Positions 11,828 through 21,697 of a DNA stretch of 64,000 nucleotides are shown here, one piece after another; positions within the stretch are counted from its first letter, which is position 1, and every line of letters begins with the position of its first letter. The translations under genes were made by a program, and so were the position numbers. Below the pieces are notes generated by a model. The model was given only the letters and a program-made list of their open reading frames with translations. It was not told where the DNA came from and ran no database searches. Source of the stretch: Lithocarpus polystachyus. Lineage: Eukaryota; Streptophyta; Magnoliopsida; Fagales; Fagaceae. The stretch covers positions 42,457,435-42,521,434 of the forward strand of contig CM066169.1 in assembly GCA_033629205.1 (NCBI GenBank), written 5' to 3'.

Positions 11828-12713
11828 CCTTGCAGATTTTAGGTTGGCTTCTAAGCCGTCAGCTTTGGTGCTTGACGCTTTTACGCCTTGTAGATTTTAG
11901 ATTGGCTTTTGAGCCTTCAGCTAGGGTGCCCGACGCTCTTATGCCTCGTAGATATTAGGTTGGCTTTTGAGCCGTCAGCTTGGGCGCTTGACGCTCTTAT
12001 GCCTTGTAGATTCTAGGTTGGCTTTCGAGCCGTCAGTTGGGGTGCCTGACGCTCTTATGCCTTGTAGATATTAGGTTGGCTTCTGAGCCGTCAGCTTGGG
12101 CGCTTGACGCTCTTATGCCTTGTAGATTTTAGGTTGGCTATTAAGCCGTCAGCTTGGGTGCCCGACGCTCTTATGCCTCGTAGATATTAGGTTGGCTTCT
12201 GAGCCGTCAGCTTGGGCGCTTGACGCTCTTATGCCTTGTAGATTCTAGGTTGGCTTTCGAGCCGTCAGCTAGGGTGCCTGACGCTCTTATGCCTTGTAGA
12301 TATTAGGTTGGCTTCTGAGCCGTCAGCTTGGGCGCTTGACGCTCTTATGCCTTGTAGATTTTAGGTTGGCTTTTGAGCCATCAGCTTGGGTGCCCGACGC
12401 TCTTATGCCTCGTAGATATTAGGTTGGCTTCTGAGCCGTCAGTTTGGGCGCTTGACGCTCTTATGCCTTGTAGATTCTAGGTTGGCTTTTGAGCCGTCAG
12501 CTTGGGCGCGTGACGCTCTTATGCCTTGTAGATTCTAGGTTGGCTTTTGAGCCGTCAGCTTAAGCGCTTGACGCTTTTATGCCTTGTAGATTTTAGGTTG
12601 GCTTTTGAGCCGTCAGCTTGGGCACTTGACGCTCTTATGCCTTGTAGATTTTAGGTTGGATTTTGAGCCGTTAGCTTGGGCGCTTGACGCTTTTATGCCT
12701 TGTAGATTTTAGA
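11828..12713. repeat. 58-bp tandem array inside El2
   Basis: About 15 copies of a 58-bp unit, each with GAGCCGTCAGCTTGGG..GACGCTCTTATGCC..GTAGATTTTAGGTTGGC. The GCCGTCAG core recurs at 11855, 11971, 12029, 12087 and every 58 bases to 12667. The array fills the gap between the converging 3' ends of the accessory gene (plus) and pol (minus). Units alternate between T/C variants (TGTAGATTTTAGG, CGTAGATATTAGG), suggesting higher-order duplication of unit pairs. Confidence 0.93.
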
Positions 12714-12869
12714 CGTCGCTTTGGTATACCTGTTTTAAGATCCAAGCACAATACAAGAGAGATTGAATAAACTTCTGAACCTTGCATCAATTTTAAGAAG
12801 GGAAAAAGGTGCCTATTGGGCCCTCGAGATACATTTAGGCAAACACAAGCGGGAGCTGCCGCTCTTTTC

Positions 12870-15800
12870 TTATTGGTAGTACTTTCGTAGGTGCTCGGCG
12901 TTCCATGGATGGGGTAGTGTCTGTCCTTCCAACGTTTCCAAGTGGTAGGTGTCTCTTCGATGCCACAACGTGACTCGGTAGGGTCCTTCCCAGTTGGGGC
13001 CGAGCTTTCCTTGGGCAGGGTCTCTGGTAGCGCCCATGACTCTTCTTAGAACAAGGTCTCCAGCTCGGAAGTCCCTGTGCTTGACTCGGGAGTTGTAGTG
13101 CTTGGCCATGCAATCTTGGTACCGCGCGAGTCTTTGTTTAGCTATTGCTCTGTCTTCATCAATTAGGTCCAGCCGTAGGCGCAATGCCTCATCATTCCTT
13201 CCTTCGTCGTAAGCGTTCACCCGGTAGGTCGAGAGCCCTACTTCGACCGGGATGACTGCTTCGCTTCCGTAGGTTAGCCGGAATGGAGTTTCTCCTATTG
13301 GAGTCCTTGCCGTCGTCCTGTACGCCCAAAGTACGCTGGGTAGCTCCTCAGGCCATATCCCCTTTGCCCCCTCGAGCCAAGTCTTGATAATCTTTAGCAA
13401 GGATCGGTTCGTCACTTCGACTTGGCCGTTGGCTTGGGGGTGGGCGGGGGAGGAGTAGTGGTTTTTTATCCCCAACTGTGAGCAGAACTCTCGGAAGGGG
13501 CCGTTGTCGAATTGTTTGCCATTGTCCGAGACTAGGACCCTAGGGATCCCGAATCTGCATATGATGGATTTCCAGACAAAGCTCCGCACGTTCTTCTCCA
13601 TGATGGTGGCCAGAGCCTCAGCTTCTACCCACTTTGTGAAGTAGTCTATGCCTACTACCATGAACTTCAGCTGCCGCATAGCCGTCGAAAATGGACCCAT
13701 AATGTCTAATCCCCATTGAGCAAAAGGCCACGGGGCTGTCATGGGAGTTAGCTCTGCGGGCGGCTGTCGGACAATGTTGCTGAACCTTTGGCATTTGTCG
13801 CAGGCTTTGACGTAGGCTTGGGCGTCTTTCTGCATGGTAGGCCAGTAATACCCAGCCCGAATCAACTTATGCGCCAGTGATCGAGATCCCGAGTGGTTTC
13901 CACAAACTCCCTCGTGGACTTCCCTCATGACATAGTCGGCTTCTTCGGGGCTCAAACACCTCAGGTACGGGCGGCAGAAACCCCTTTTGTACAGGACGCC
14001 CTCCATTAATACGAACCTTGCGGCCCTGACCTTCAGCTTTCTGGCGGCTTCTCTTTCGTCCGGCAAGGAGCCATCCTTTAGGTAGGAGACTAGCGGCGTG
14101 GTCCAATTGCCTTCGGAGCCTATCTCCTGCACACTGATAAGCTCTATTAGTGGCGTCATTTGCACAAAGGAAAGCACATTGTCGGGGGGGTGCATGTGTT
14201 CGGAAGAGGCGGCTTTGGCAAGACGGTCGGCTTGCTCATTTTCTTCTCTAAGTATTTGGATTACTTCGGCGCTTAGCTCCTTCATTCTTCTCTTCGCTTG
14301 ATCGAGATACATTTTCATTATGTCGCCTCTACACTCGTAGTCACCGCTTACTTGGTTAACGACGACCTGGGAGTCGCAGTAGGCAACCACTTTGGTGACC
14401 CCTGCTGCTTTGGCGAGGTCGATCCCAGCTATCAGTGCTTCATATTCAGCCTCATTATTTGTGGTGGGGAAATCTAGGCGAATCATGCATTCGATCTGAT
14501 CTCTCTCGGGGGAGCGAAGTACGACACCTATCCTCCCGGCCTGTCTGGTCGACGATCCGTCTGAGTATAAGGTCCATGAATGGTGCTCGTCTGCCCCCTG
14601 GTCCTCGGCGCTTGTGAATTTGGCGATAAAGTCAGCGACAGCCTGCCCCTTCATGGCGGTGCGCGGGCGGTACCTGATGTCGAACTCGGTCAACTCGATC
14701 GCCCATAAGGCCAGGGGACCTGCCGCTTCGGGGTTATGCATTGCCCACCGCAAGGGTTTGTCGGTTAGGACAACTATCGTATGAGCTTGAAAATACGGTT
14801 TAAGCTTGCGGGCTGCAGTGATTAGGGCGAAGGCGAGCTTCTCCAAAGGTGGGTATCTCCCTTCCGCTCCGCGAAACGCCCGGCTGGCGTAATACACAGG
14901 CTTCTGGACCTTGTCTTCTTTTCTGACTAAGGCCGCACTGACTGCCGCCGGGGAGACGGCCAGGTAAAGGAAGAGCTCTTCCCCTGGTTGCGAGGGGCTC
15001 AGTAGCGGGGGTGAAGAGAGGTAGGCTTTCAGTTCCTCGAACGCCCTTTGGCACTCGCCCGTCCACTCGAAAGACTTCTTCAGCATGCGAAAAAAGGGTA
15101 GGCACTTATCTGTCGCCCTTGATACAAACCGGTTCAGGGCGGCTACTCTCCCATTCAAGCTTTGTACCTCCTTGGTGTTCTTTGGGGGCGCCATTTCCAC
15201 TATGGCTCGAATCTTGTCTGGGTTGGCCTCGATCCCCCTTTGGGACACCATGAAGCCTAAGAATTTTCCCGCCGCCACTCCAAACGCACACTTTGCCGGA
15301 TTGAGCTTCATGTTGTAGGAACGGAGCGTGTCGAATGTCTCTTCTAGGTCTCTCAAGTGGTCTTCCTTCCTTCTGCTCTTTACCAACATGTCGTCGACAT
15401 ATACTTGAACATTCCTTCCTATTTGGTCGGCGAACATTTTGTTCATGAGTCTCTGATATGTGGCACCCGCATTTTTCAGTCCGAATGGCATTACCTTGTA
15501 ACAGAAGAGACCTTGGCTGGTGACAAACGAGGTCTTCTCCTGATCAGCCACGTCCATCCGGATTTGATTGTACCTTGAGAAGGTATCCATGAAGCTCAAT
15601 AGCTGGTGTCGGGCGGTAGAGTCCACCAGTGTGTCGACTCGCGGGAGGGGGTAGCTATCTTTGGGGCATGCCTTATTCAGGTCTGTGAAGTCCACACACA
15701 TGCGCCACTTCCCGCTAGCCTTCTTGACCATTACCACGTTGGCCAACCAATCGGGGTAGTACACTTCTCGGATGAAATCCGCCTCTCGTAGCTTACCGAC

Positions 15801-15977
15801 TTCTTCTGCCACCGCCCGGTCTCGTTCCGGGGCAAACACCCGCTTCTTCTGACGGACTGGTCGGAAAGTGGGCGACACGTTCAGCTTGTGCACCATGACT
15901 GAAGGGTCAATTCCCGGCATGTCTTCGTGACTCCAGGCGAACACATCCTGGTTTTTTCGGAGGAAAGTCACGAGCGC
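12870..15977 (-). CDS. pol: El2 pol: reverse transcriptase, two RNase H domains, integrase
   Basis: About 1035 codons, in the same frame as the upstream gag-protease and separated from it only by TAG 15980-15978. There is no good ATG near the start; the first alternative start is GTG at 15971. Domains in order: reverse transcriptase with YVDDML at about residues 191-196; a first RNase H (about 320-440, with VVLTDKPLRWA); a second, archaeal-type RNase H (about 480-600, LYSDGSST and NNEAEYEALIAG); and the integrase zinc domain (EVHEGVCGNH..CDKCQ). The integrase core is D,D(35)E, from DIMGPF, SDNGKQF and QVEVTN. It ends with a chromatin-proximal tail (LRKYYQ). Two RNase H domains mark the Tat clade. 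The enzyme copies element RNA to DNA and inserts it. All catalytic motifs inspected are present. Confidence 0.93.
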   Translation of the reverse strand, partial: ALVTFLRKNQDVFAWSHEDMPGIDPSVMVHKLNVSPTFRPVRQKKRVFAPERDRAVAEEVGKLREADFIREVYYPDWLANVVMVKKASGKWRMCVDFTDLNKACPKDSYPLPRVDTLVDSTARHQLLSFMDTFSRYNQIRMDVADQEKTSFVTSQGLFCYKVMPFGLKNAGATYQRLMNKMFADQIGRNVQVYVDDMLVKSRRKEDHLRDLEETFDTLRSYNMKLNPAKCAFGVAAGKFLGFMVSQRGIEANPDKIRAIVEMAPPKNTKEVQSLNGRVAALNRFVSRATDKCLPFFRMLKKSFEWTGECQRAFEELKAYLSSPPLLSPSQPGEELFLYLAVSPAAVSAALVRKEDKVQKPVYYASRAFRGAEGRYPPLEKLAFALITAARKLKPYFQAHTIVVLTDKPLRWAMHNPEAAGPLALWAIELTEFDIRYRPRTAMKGQAVADFIAKFTSAEDQGADEHHSWTLYSDGSSTRQAGRIGVVLRSPERDQIECMIRLDFPTTNNEAEYEALIAGIDLAKAAGVTKVVAYCDSQVVVNQVSGDYECRGDIMKMYLDQAKRRMKELSAEVIQILREENEQADRLAKAASSEHMHPPDNVLSFVQMTPLIELISVQEIGSEGNWTTPLVSYLKDGSLPDEREAARKLKVRAARFVLMEGVLYKRGFCRPYLRCLSPEEADYVMREVHEGVCGNHSGSRSLAHKLIRAGYYWPTMQKDAQAYVKACDKCQRFSNIVRQPPAELTPMTAPWPFAQWGLDIMGPFSTAMRQLKFMVVGIDYFTKWVEAEALATIMEKNVRSFVWKSIICRFGIPRVLVSDNGKQFDNGPFREFCSQLGIKNHYSSPAHPQANGQVEVTNRSLLKIIKTWLEGAKGIWPEELPSVLWAYRTTARTPIGETPFRLTYGSEAVIPVEVGLSTYRVNAYDEGRNDEALRLRLDLIDEDRAIAKQRLARYQDCMAKHYNSRVKHRDFRAGDLVLRRVMGATRDPAQGKLGPNWEGPYRVTLWHRRDTYHLETLEGQTLPHPWNAEHLRKYYQ

Positions 15978-18098
15978 CTAGCGAGCCGAAGGGCTAGCGA
16001 GAGCGCCGATTCTGGTGGTTCTGTCTGGCCTGGACTCGTCGAGTGCTATCTCCTCGAGCTCTTCGGCGGGTTCTGCCCCCACCCGCTGTTCTATGTTCAT
16101 TGCTTGCAAATGGCTGTCCGCTTCTACCATTGCTACGTAGCATTCTCGCGCGGCCACATGGTCTCCCCATAACTCCCCCACTCCATCCTCGGTAGGGAAC
16201 TTGACCATCAGGTGGTAGGTCGATGTTACGGCTTTCCAAGCGTTAAGGGTGGGCCGCCCTATGATAGCGTTGTAGGCAGACGAACAGTCGACGACGAGGA
16301 AGGTGACATCTTTAGTGACCTGCTGGGGATACTTCCCAATTGTGACTGGCAAGGTGATGGCGCTGAGGGGGTAAACTCTCGTCCCCCCAAACCCGTTGAG
16401 CGGAACGTTGGTAGGTGACAGGCGTTCCTTGCCGATCCGCATCTGTTGAAACGCCGGGTAATAGAGGATGTCCGCGGAACTACCATTGTCGATCAAGACC
16501 CTGTATGTGTTATAGTCTCCCACCCGGATGTTGACAACAAGGGCATCGTCGTGCGGATGATGAAGACGCTGGGCGTCTTCTTCCGTGAATTCAATAGTGG
16601 GGCTGCTGGCGCGCGGCTTCTTCTGGGCGACGCCCACCACCTGGACGTTCTGCACTGCCCTGAGATAGGCTTTCCAAGCCTTCTTTTTCGATCCGATGGA
16701 GGCCGTATTCCCGACGATCATCCTTATGTCTCCTATGGGCGGTCTAGGGCGCTCATTGTCCCTATGGGTGGCCTGTTCCTGCCGAGGCGCTTCGGTCCTC
16801 TCTCGGCTGACGAACCTTTGCAACTTTCCCTGTCTAATCAAGGCCTCAATCTGCTGCTTTAAGTCATAACAGTCGGCGGTGTCGTGGCCGTGATCTCGGT
16901 GGAAGCGACAGTACTTGTCTTTGGGTCGTCTATCGGGATTCCCCTTCAGTTTTCCCGGAAATGTCAGGGACCCCTCGTCTTTGATTTCCATCAGGACTTG
17001 GTCGACCGGGGCCGTCAGCGGAGTGAAGCTTGTGAACTTACCGGCTGGGGGTTGCGGTCGCCTGTTGTCTCGGCCTTCTGTCCAGGGTTTTTTTCGCCCC
17101 TTATCCTGTCTTACGTCCTCCTGCCTCTCCCGCCTCTTGGGAGGTCTCTCCCCTCGGGCCTGTAATGCGTCTTCCGCATTCATATACTTTGTTGCCCTGT
17201 AAAATACATCTGACATCGTCTTCGGGTCATTCTTGTATAGAGAGAACAAGAATTTGCCCTCTTTAAGCCCGTTGGTGAAAGCGGCGACCTGTATCTTATC
17301 GTCCGCTTCATCGATCGAAAGTGCCTCTCTGTTGAAGCGGGTTATATAAGATCTGAGCGTCTCGTCCTCCCGCTGTCTGATGTTCATCAAGCATGCGGTG
17401 GATTTCTTGTACCTGTGTCCTCCGATGAAGTGCTTAGCGAACTGAGCACTCAGCTCTCTGAAGGTACCGATAGAGCCGGGTGTCAGCCTGCCGAACCAAG
17501 TCCTTGCCGCCCCCTTTAGCGTCGCCGAGAAAGCCCGGCACATAATTTCATCTGGCACGCCATGTAAGTGCATCAGCGTCTTGAAGGACTCCAGGTGGTC
17601 TACTGGATCTTTGGACCCATCGTAGCTTTCAATCTGGGGCATGCGGAACTTTGGCGGCGTGGGGAACATGATGACGTGCGTGGTGAAGGGAGAGTCTGTA
17701 CGGTGGACGAGGTCGTCAAGGTCCCTGGACACTCGTCCCTTGAGGGCGTTCATCATAAAGTCCATACGCTCCCTCATTAACCGCATCTCCTCGGTAGCGC
17801 CGGGCGGATCATTGTTAGCTGCCGACGGACGGCTTGTCCCCTGCCCTTCGGGTTGGGTCAATGCGTTGCTCCCTTCCGGGCCTCCATGATTTCTCTCTTG
17901 GGCGCTGTCTTCCTCATTCTCTCCATGGTTGCCAGCCGTCGCGTTCCTTCGCAATAGCTGTTCTTCCAGGTCATTGTTACGTTTTGTGAGGCGTTCCACC
18001 GCGGTCGCCAGAGTCTGGACTTGTCTCTCGAAGGCCGTGGTACGTTGTTCGTTGCCTTGGTCGTTCATTGTGGTAACCCTTGAACGCGTGAGTACCAT
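15978..18098 (-). CDS. gag: El2 gag-protease polyprotein
   Basis: 706 codons from ATG 18098, 68 bases inside the 5' LTR edge. An N-terminal coiled coil (residues about 22-50) is followed by a retrotransposon gag capsid region (about 150-300, with TWFGRL and YITRFNREAL). Next comes a basic linker, then a zinc-knuckle-like CRFHRDHGHDTADC at 397-410. The aspartic protease follows with the active-site triplet in LIDNGSSADI (Asp537) and the flap-side IIGRPTLN motif. The frame ends at TAG 15980-15978 and continues open into pol. The context after the stop is not the viral readthrough type I know (CARYYA). A recent C-to-T nonsense change in a once continuous gag-pol frame is therefore the simplest explanation. 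Confidence 0.92.
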   Translation of the reverse strand: MVLTRSRVTTMNDQGNEQRTTAFERQVQTLATAVERLTKRNNDLEEQLLRRNATAGNHGENEEDSAQERNHGGPEGSNALTQPEGQGTSRPSAANNDPPGATEEMRLMRERMDFMMNALKGRVSRDLDDLVHRTDSPFTTHVIMFPTPPKFRMPQIESYDGSKDPVDHLESFKTLMHLHGVPDEIMCRAFSATLKGAARTWFGRLTPGSIGTFRELSAQFAKHFIGGHRYKKSTACLMNIRQREDETLRSYITRFNREALSIDEADDKIQVAAFTNGLKEGKFLFSLYKNDPKTMSDVFYRATKYMNAEDALQARGERPPKRRERQEDVRQDKGRKKPWTEGRDNRRPQPPAGKFTSFTPLTAPVDQVLMEIKDEGSLTFPGKLKGNPDRRPKDKYCRFHRDHGHDTADCYDLKQQIEALIRQGKLQRFVSRERTEAPRQEQATHRDNERPRPPIGDIRMIVGNTASIGSKKKAWKAYLRAVQNVQVVGVAQKKPRASSPTIEFTEEDAQRLHHPHDDALVVNIRVGDYNTYRVLIDNGSSADILYYPAFQQMRIGKERLSPTNVPLNGFGGTRVYPLSAITLPVTIGKYPQQVTKDVTFLVVDCSSAYNAIIGRPTLNAWKAVTSTYHLMVKFPTEDGVGELWGDHVAARECYVAMVEADSHLQAMNIEQRVGAEPAEELEEIALDESRPDRTTRIGALASPSAR

Positions 18099-18145
18099 GC
18101 AACTCTTTGTCCGGAAAGCACAGAACGCAGCTTACGTACGTGTCT

Positions 18146-18163
18146 TCCCCACAGACGGCGCTA
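18146..18163 (-). other. El2 primer-binding region
   Basis: Directly inside the 5' LTR the minus strand reads AGCGCCGTCTGTGGGGAA. This resembles the GGCGCC-type primer sites of plant Gypsy elements. The priming tRNA cannot be assigned by eye. Confidence 0.5.
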
Positions 18164-18165
18164 AC

Positions 18166-18712
18166 TGATGATGCCGAAGTGCACCCTCAGTGAGCCGCAA
18201 GATCTTCGCGTTCAGAGTGGATCTGCACAGGTAAAAAGAACCTCAAAGGGAAGTACCGGCGTGGTACCGGCCAATGACCCTCCGACGGTCAAGTTAGTAT
18301 TGCTCACAACTCCAGAGTGCCAGAGTCGAGATAGAAGCATGCGTACCTTTGTTCATGAGGGTCGAGGGTATTTATAGTGGTGTAGAGCTGGGATTTTGGC
18401 GTGTCGTAGGAGATAACCTCTGATCGGAGCCATCCCCTAAAGCGTGTTCTTTATGGAATCCTTTTCTCACCGGAGCCATTCCCTTTGGCGTGGAATGCAA
18501 GATATCTATCCGTGTGGTGGCGTGCGTGACAAGACATGATCCCTCTAGTTTTGCCTCGTCACCCGTTCACCCCGTCGGTGTGTAGGCTACGCCGTCGAGT
18601 CAGGCTGGAGAGTTTATCGGGGGGTGACGGATGGAATGGGACCGTCACCAATTATCGTGCCGTCGCCCAGGTAAATGGTGACGGCACCATCAAAACGTCA
18701 CCTTCCCTATCA
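18166..18712 (-). repeat. El2 5' LTR
   Basis: 547 bp. A minus-strand TATAAATA at 18376-18369 is the likely core promoter of the element. It is flanked on the right by the target duplication ATCAC. Confidence 0.94.
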
Positions 18713-18717
18713 ATCAC

Positions 18718-18829
18718 GAAATCTAGTTTTGTCAAGCTGGTCATCTCCAAGAGTACTCAATGCACTCAAATGGAGGACAATGCATAGGACAAGAAGACTC
18801 AAAGAGAGCCATTTCGAAGAGACACCCAT
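18718..18829 (-). pseudogene. Glycine-rich cell wall protein, 5' coding part with signal peptide
   Basis: ATG at 18829 on the minus strand begins MGVSSKWLSLSLLVLCIVLH, a classic secretory signal (basic start, hydrophobic core, then ALSTLGDD). The frame runs 37 codons plus one base to the El2 junction, where codon 38 is split. It resumes in frame at 8065 once the single 5-bp duplication is removed. The start is preferred because it is the only upstream ATG in frame and lies about 65 bp below a good TATA box. With 7383-8065 it forms a 264-residue protein. Insertion of a 10.6-kb element after the signal peptide should abolish it. Confidence 0.85.
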
Positions 18830-18891
18830 TGCTAGCTCTTTTTAATATAGTTAACTTTGCTGTACATCTTTTGCATGAAGGAAGGCTCTCC

Positions 18892-18898
18892 TTATATA
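18892..18898 (-). promoter_or_regulatory. TATA box of the glycine-rich protein gene
   Basis: The minus strand reads CTATATAAGG about 65 bp upstream of the ATG at 18829, leaving a plausible 5' UTR of 30-40 bases. Confidence 0.65.
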
Positions 18899-18899
18899 G

Positions 18900-20443
18900 T
18901 AGGCTTCACCCACTTGCCATAGCCCATAACTATAAGCTACCCCGCCAACTAAACAGTCATTAATGGATGCATGATACTGTGAGTCTGACGCGTTGGAACC
19001 GTTGGGTGATTGGCGCGAACATTGATTACGAAAATGGATCAAGTCAAAGAAGAAAACTAGAAGTCGAACAAACAAGTTGTATGTTGGACTCGGACATAAT
19101 GTCAATTCTAACCCTGCAATTCGTTAGGTTCTCGTGTCATTAATTCTTCTTAGCACGAGGAAAGCATGTACGTAGTACTCAAATGGAGTGCCAATATATA
19201 CTTCCGGCTTTAATTCATTAGTCTTTAATGATTTGATTAGTGATGAAAAGTTCAAGCAACCAGCTCCATCATAAGCATCATTGATCAATGAATGCACCAA
19301 TTTAAAAAGGTTGTTTCAATTAAAAGTTGAAAATGGTGAGGGAGAGAACTTGGAAAGTAAGAGTGAAATGGGAAAAAAAGAGGTTAGATTATTAAATATA
19401 TTTTTATGTCTTTGGTCCAAACTCCAAATTAAATTTTTTCCGCTCAACATAAAGTTACTCATGTGATAAATCGAGTATGGTATGGAATATGGATAGTCTA
19501 GAATAATTTTAATGGCAAAATAAAAGCATAAAATTGAGATCATTTTCAATGACTAAATTGTTAGCTTTTAAATATAGAGGATGAAAATCGAACTTCAATC
19601 TAATTTCAAAGATGAAAAATCTATTTTAGCAATTAAAACAAAACCCATACGTGTTTTTTAGAATTCGATTGTGTTCATCAAAAAAATAGAATTCGATTGT
19701 GAATTTAAAATTAATGCCGAACTGATCAAGTGATTGGACTCCAGTGTTTCATTGACATTAAAAAAAAGTGTCGTAGTCTTTAACTGGGGATATCACATGT
19801 AATAGGTAATGTACCGTGAGTAAAGTCTAGTCCCACGACAATTTTCATTACTTTTGCTATAATTTAGCTATAGAGCGAGTTGTAAGTGGTTGAAATAAAA
19901 TAATAAATCCATATGAATTTATGATTTCACCACTAATGAGTCATCGTATAAAAAAGTTGTGTCAAAATTATAGAATTAGTTATTAGCAGAATTTCTCATT
20001 GTACAGTACTAAATATCTCTACGTTCTCTATGGCTATGCCTTTACATTATAGAAGCTAGTCAACTAGTCAAGCCTACCGATACTTCAAATCTTGCTGAGT
20101 CTTATCTATTTAAAATATTGCAATTATAAATTTTCAATTATTATAAAAAGTTTCTTTCTCTCGTTCCTAACTATTGAGAAAAAATCTTTCTAAAAGTTTA
20201 GTGACAATTTAAAAAAAAAATTAGGAATGAGAAATAAAATTCATATTAAATTTAGTAACAAAAAAAATATTTTAGTGAAAAATATTTGAAGTTAGGATGT
20301 TGAGCGAGATGAGAAAGTTATGAACTTGAATATTCAAATATAAACATGACATAAAATGTTAAGACTTACGTTGGTAATTATACTGAATAAAATTTTCAAT
20401 TAGATCAACACAAGATTAGATTGAGATACTGAAATTTTACTTT
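18900..20443. other. Upstream region of the glycine-rich gene, no gene seen
   Basis: AT-rich sequence. The proximal few hundred bases are presumably the promoter. No further coding region or bounded repeat was recognised. Confidence 0.5.
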
Positions 20444-20451
20444 GTTTAAAG

Positions 20452-21689
20452 CGGTGGCAGGTCCAGGAATTTTTTTTTTAGGGGGGTTAATAAAAAGATG
20501 AATCTTGGTTAAGAGATAAATATTGTGTTTTATGAGGTTTTTTTATTACAAATATGTTCATAGTACTAGCAAGAAAATAAAAGATAAACTATTAGTTCAA
20601 TTGACATTTTTTTTTTTTTTTTTTGATGAGCATTTGAAATATTATTGATTCATAATACAATGAACATACTAATTATTGTTGTTAAGATGAAATCTTGAAA
20701 ATCATCTGTTGTTTATAAATACAATAAACATATTAATTATTGTTATTAAGTGAACTTTAATTATTATTGCTTAGAATTCTTTCATCTATTAGTTTTTCTT
20801 TACATTTTTCAATTCTTTTATTTAACAATTGATTAACTCAACTTTGACAACTATTGTTTTTTGCAATTGTATAAAGTGTGTGTTTGGATCTTGATTATAA
20901 ATCAACTTATTACTTTTTCTTTTTCCTACTATTTTGTGGATCTCATTTTTTTTTTTTTTAGAGAGAGTTTCACCTATAGCGTCCGCTCCTAATGATAGCT
21001 CTTTATCATCAGACCAAGACACCAAATCGGTTTTTTGGTGTAAGCGGGGATTGAATCCTAGATCTTTTATTCAACCATTAGAGACTTTACTAGTTGAGTT
21101 GAGTGGAACCCACTTATGGATCTCATGTGAGTCTTTACTTATTTTATACTTTTAACAAAAAATTAAATAAGTTGTTCCCAAACGAGCACTAAGAAATTTT
21201 TTGTTGTGTTAATATTTACTTTTGTCTTCACTCAATCACTATCGGCCTATCCCACACCCTTAGTCTCCACTCAACAAATAACTAATTAAAAGCACATTTA
21301 GATTTAGTACATAATTTTTATTTTCAAAGTTTTAGATCAAATTGGTATGTTGTTGGACTTTTTAGCTTTTATTTTTATAACCTTAACCCTTCCCCCTCTT
21401 ACTAAGACTATAGAATTAATGTTCTTGTAAATTATGACCAATACTAGTTATATAAGCAGTGATTTCAAATCTAGAGGTTAAGCACACTCTGGTTTGTTTA
21501 AAAATGCCAAGATATTGGTAAGAGGATTATATCGAAGGTTATTTTAGTTGTGATTAAAAAAAATTTAAGGTTAGAGAGTTTAAATTTTTATTCTGGGGGT
21601 TAAAGCAAAATAAAAATAAAAATATTATATATATTTGCCAACTCAGGGGTTCATTTGAACCCTCGGGGCTATGGCTAGCGTTGCCATTG
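20452..21689. mobile_element. hAT-like non-autonomous element (CAGTGGC-type ends), copy 1
   Basis: The ends are CGGTGGCAGGTCCAG and, on the opposite strand, CAATGGCAACGCTAGCC. The flanking 8-mers GTTTAAAG (20444-20451) and ATTTAAAG (21690-21697) match at 7 of 8, the hAT-type duplication length. The internal 'AATTTTTTTTTTAGGGGGGTTAATAA' start and 'GGGGTTCATTTGAACCC' end also appear in the copy at 58001-58893. No transposase frame is present. A SINE is nested inside at 20947-21116. Confidence 0.7.
20947..21116 (-). mobile_element. tRNA-derived SINE nested in the hAT-like element
   Basis: On the minus strand a 170-bp unit starts near GGGTTCCACTCAACTC. It carries a pol III B-box-like AGGATTCAATCCCC (21060-21047) and ends in CTCTCTCTAAAA with an A tail. 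The flanking repeat TGGATCTCAT is exact on both sides (20937-20946 and 21117-21126), as expected for target-primed insertion. Confidence 0.75.
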
Positions 21690-21697
21690 ATTTAAAG

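Larger units (their letters stand above)
8066..18712 (-). mobile_element. El2: near-complete Ty3/Gypsy (Tat-type) retrotransposon with antisense gene
   Basis: The 546/547-bp LTRs (8066-8611 and 18166-18712) start TGATGATG and end CTATCA. A perfect 5-bp target duplication ATCAC flanks them (8061-8065 and 18713-18717). On the minus strand the order is 5' LTR (18712-18166), primer-binding region, gag-protease, pol, a 58-bp tandem array, then the antisense accessory gene, purine tract and 3' LTR. About 14 substitutions, 13 of them transitions, and one indel separate the LTRs by hand count (about 2.6%), so it is the youngest element here. It sits in the first exon of the glycine-rich protein gene, in the same orientation. 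Two RNase H domains in pol place it in the Tat lineage. One in-frame TAG separates gag-protease from pol. Confidence 0.95.

Noticed and set aside
11828..12713. CRISPR-like array
   Set aside because: The units are contiguous tandem repeats with no unique spacers, in plant nuclear DNA.
12835..13113. Short frames overlapping the ends of El2 pol and inside it
   Set aside because: They are out-of-frame shadows of a strongly supported pol reading frame.
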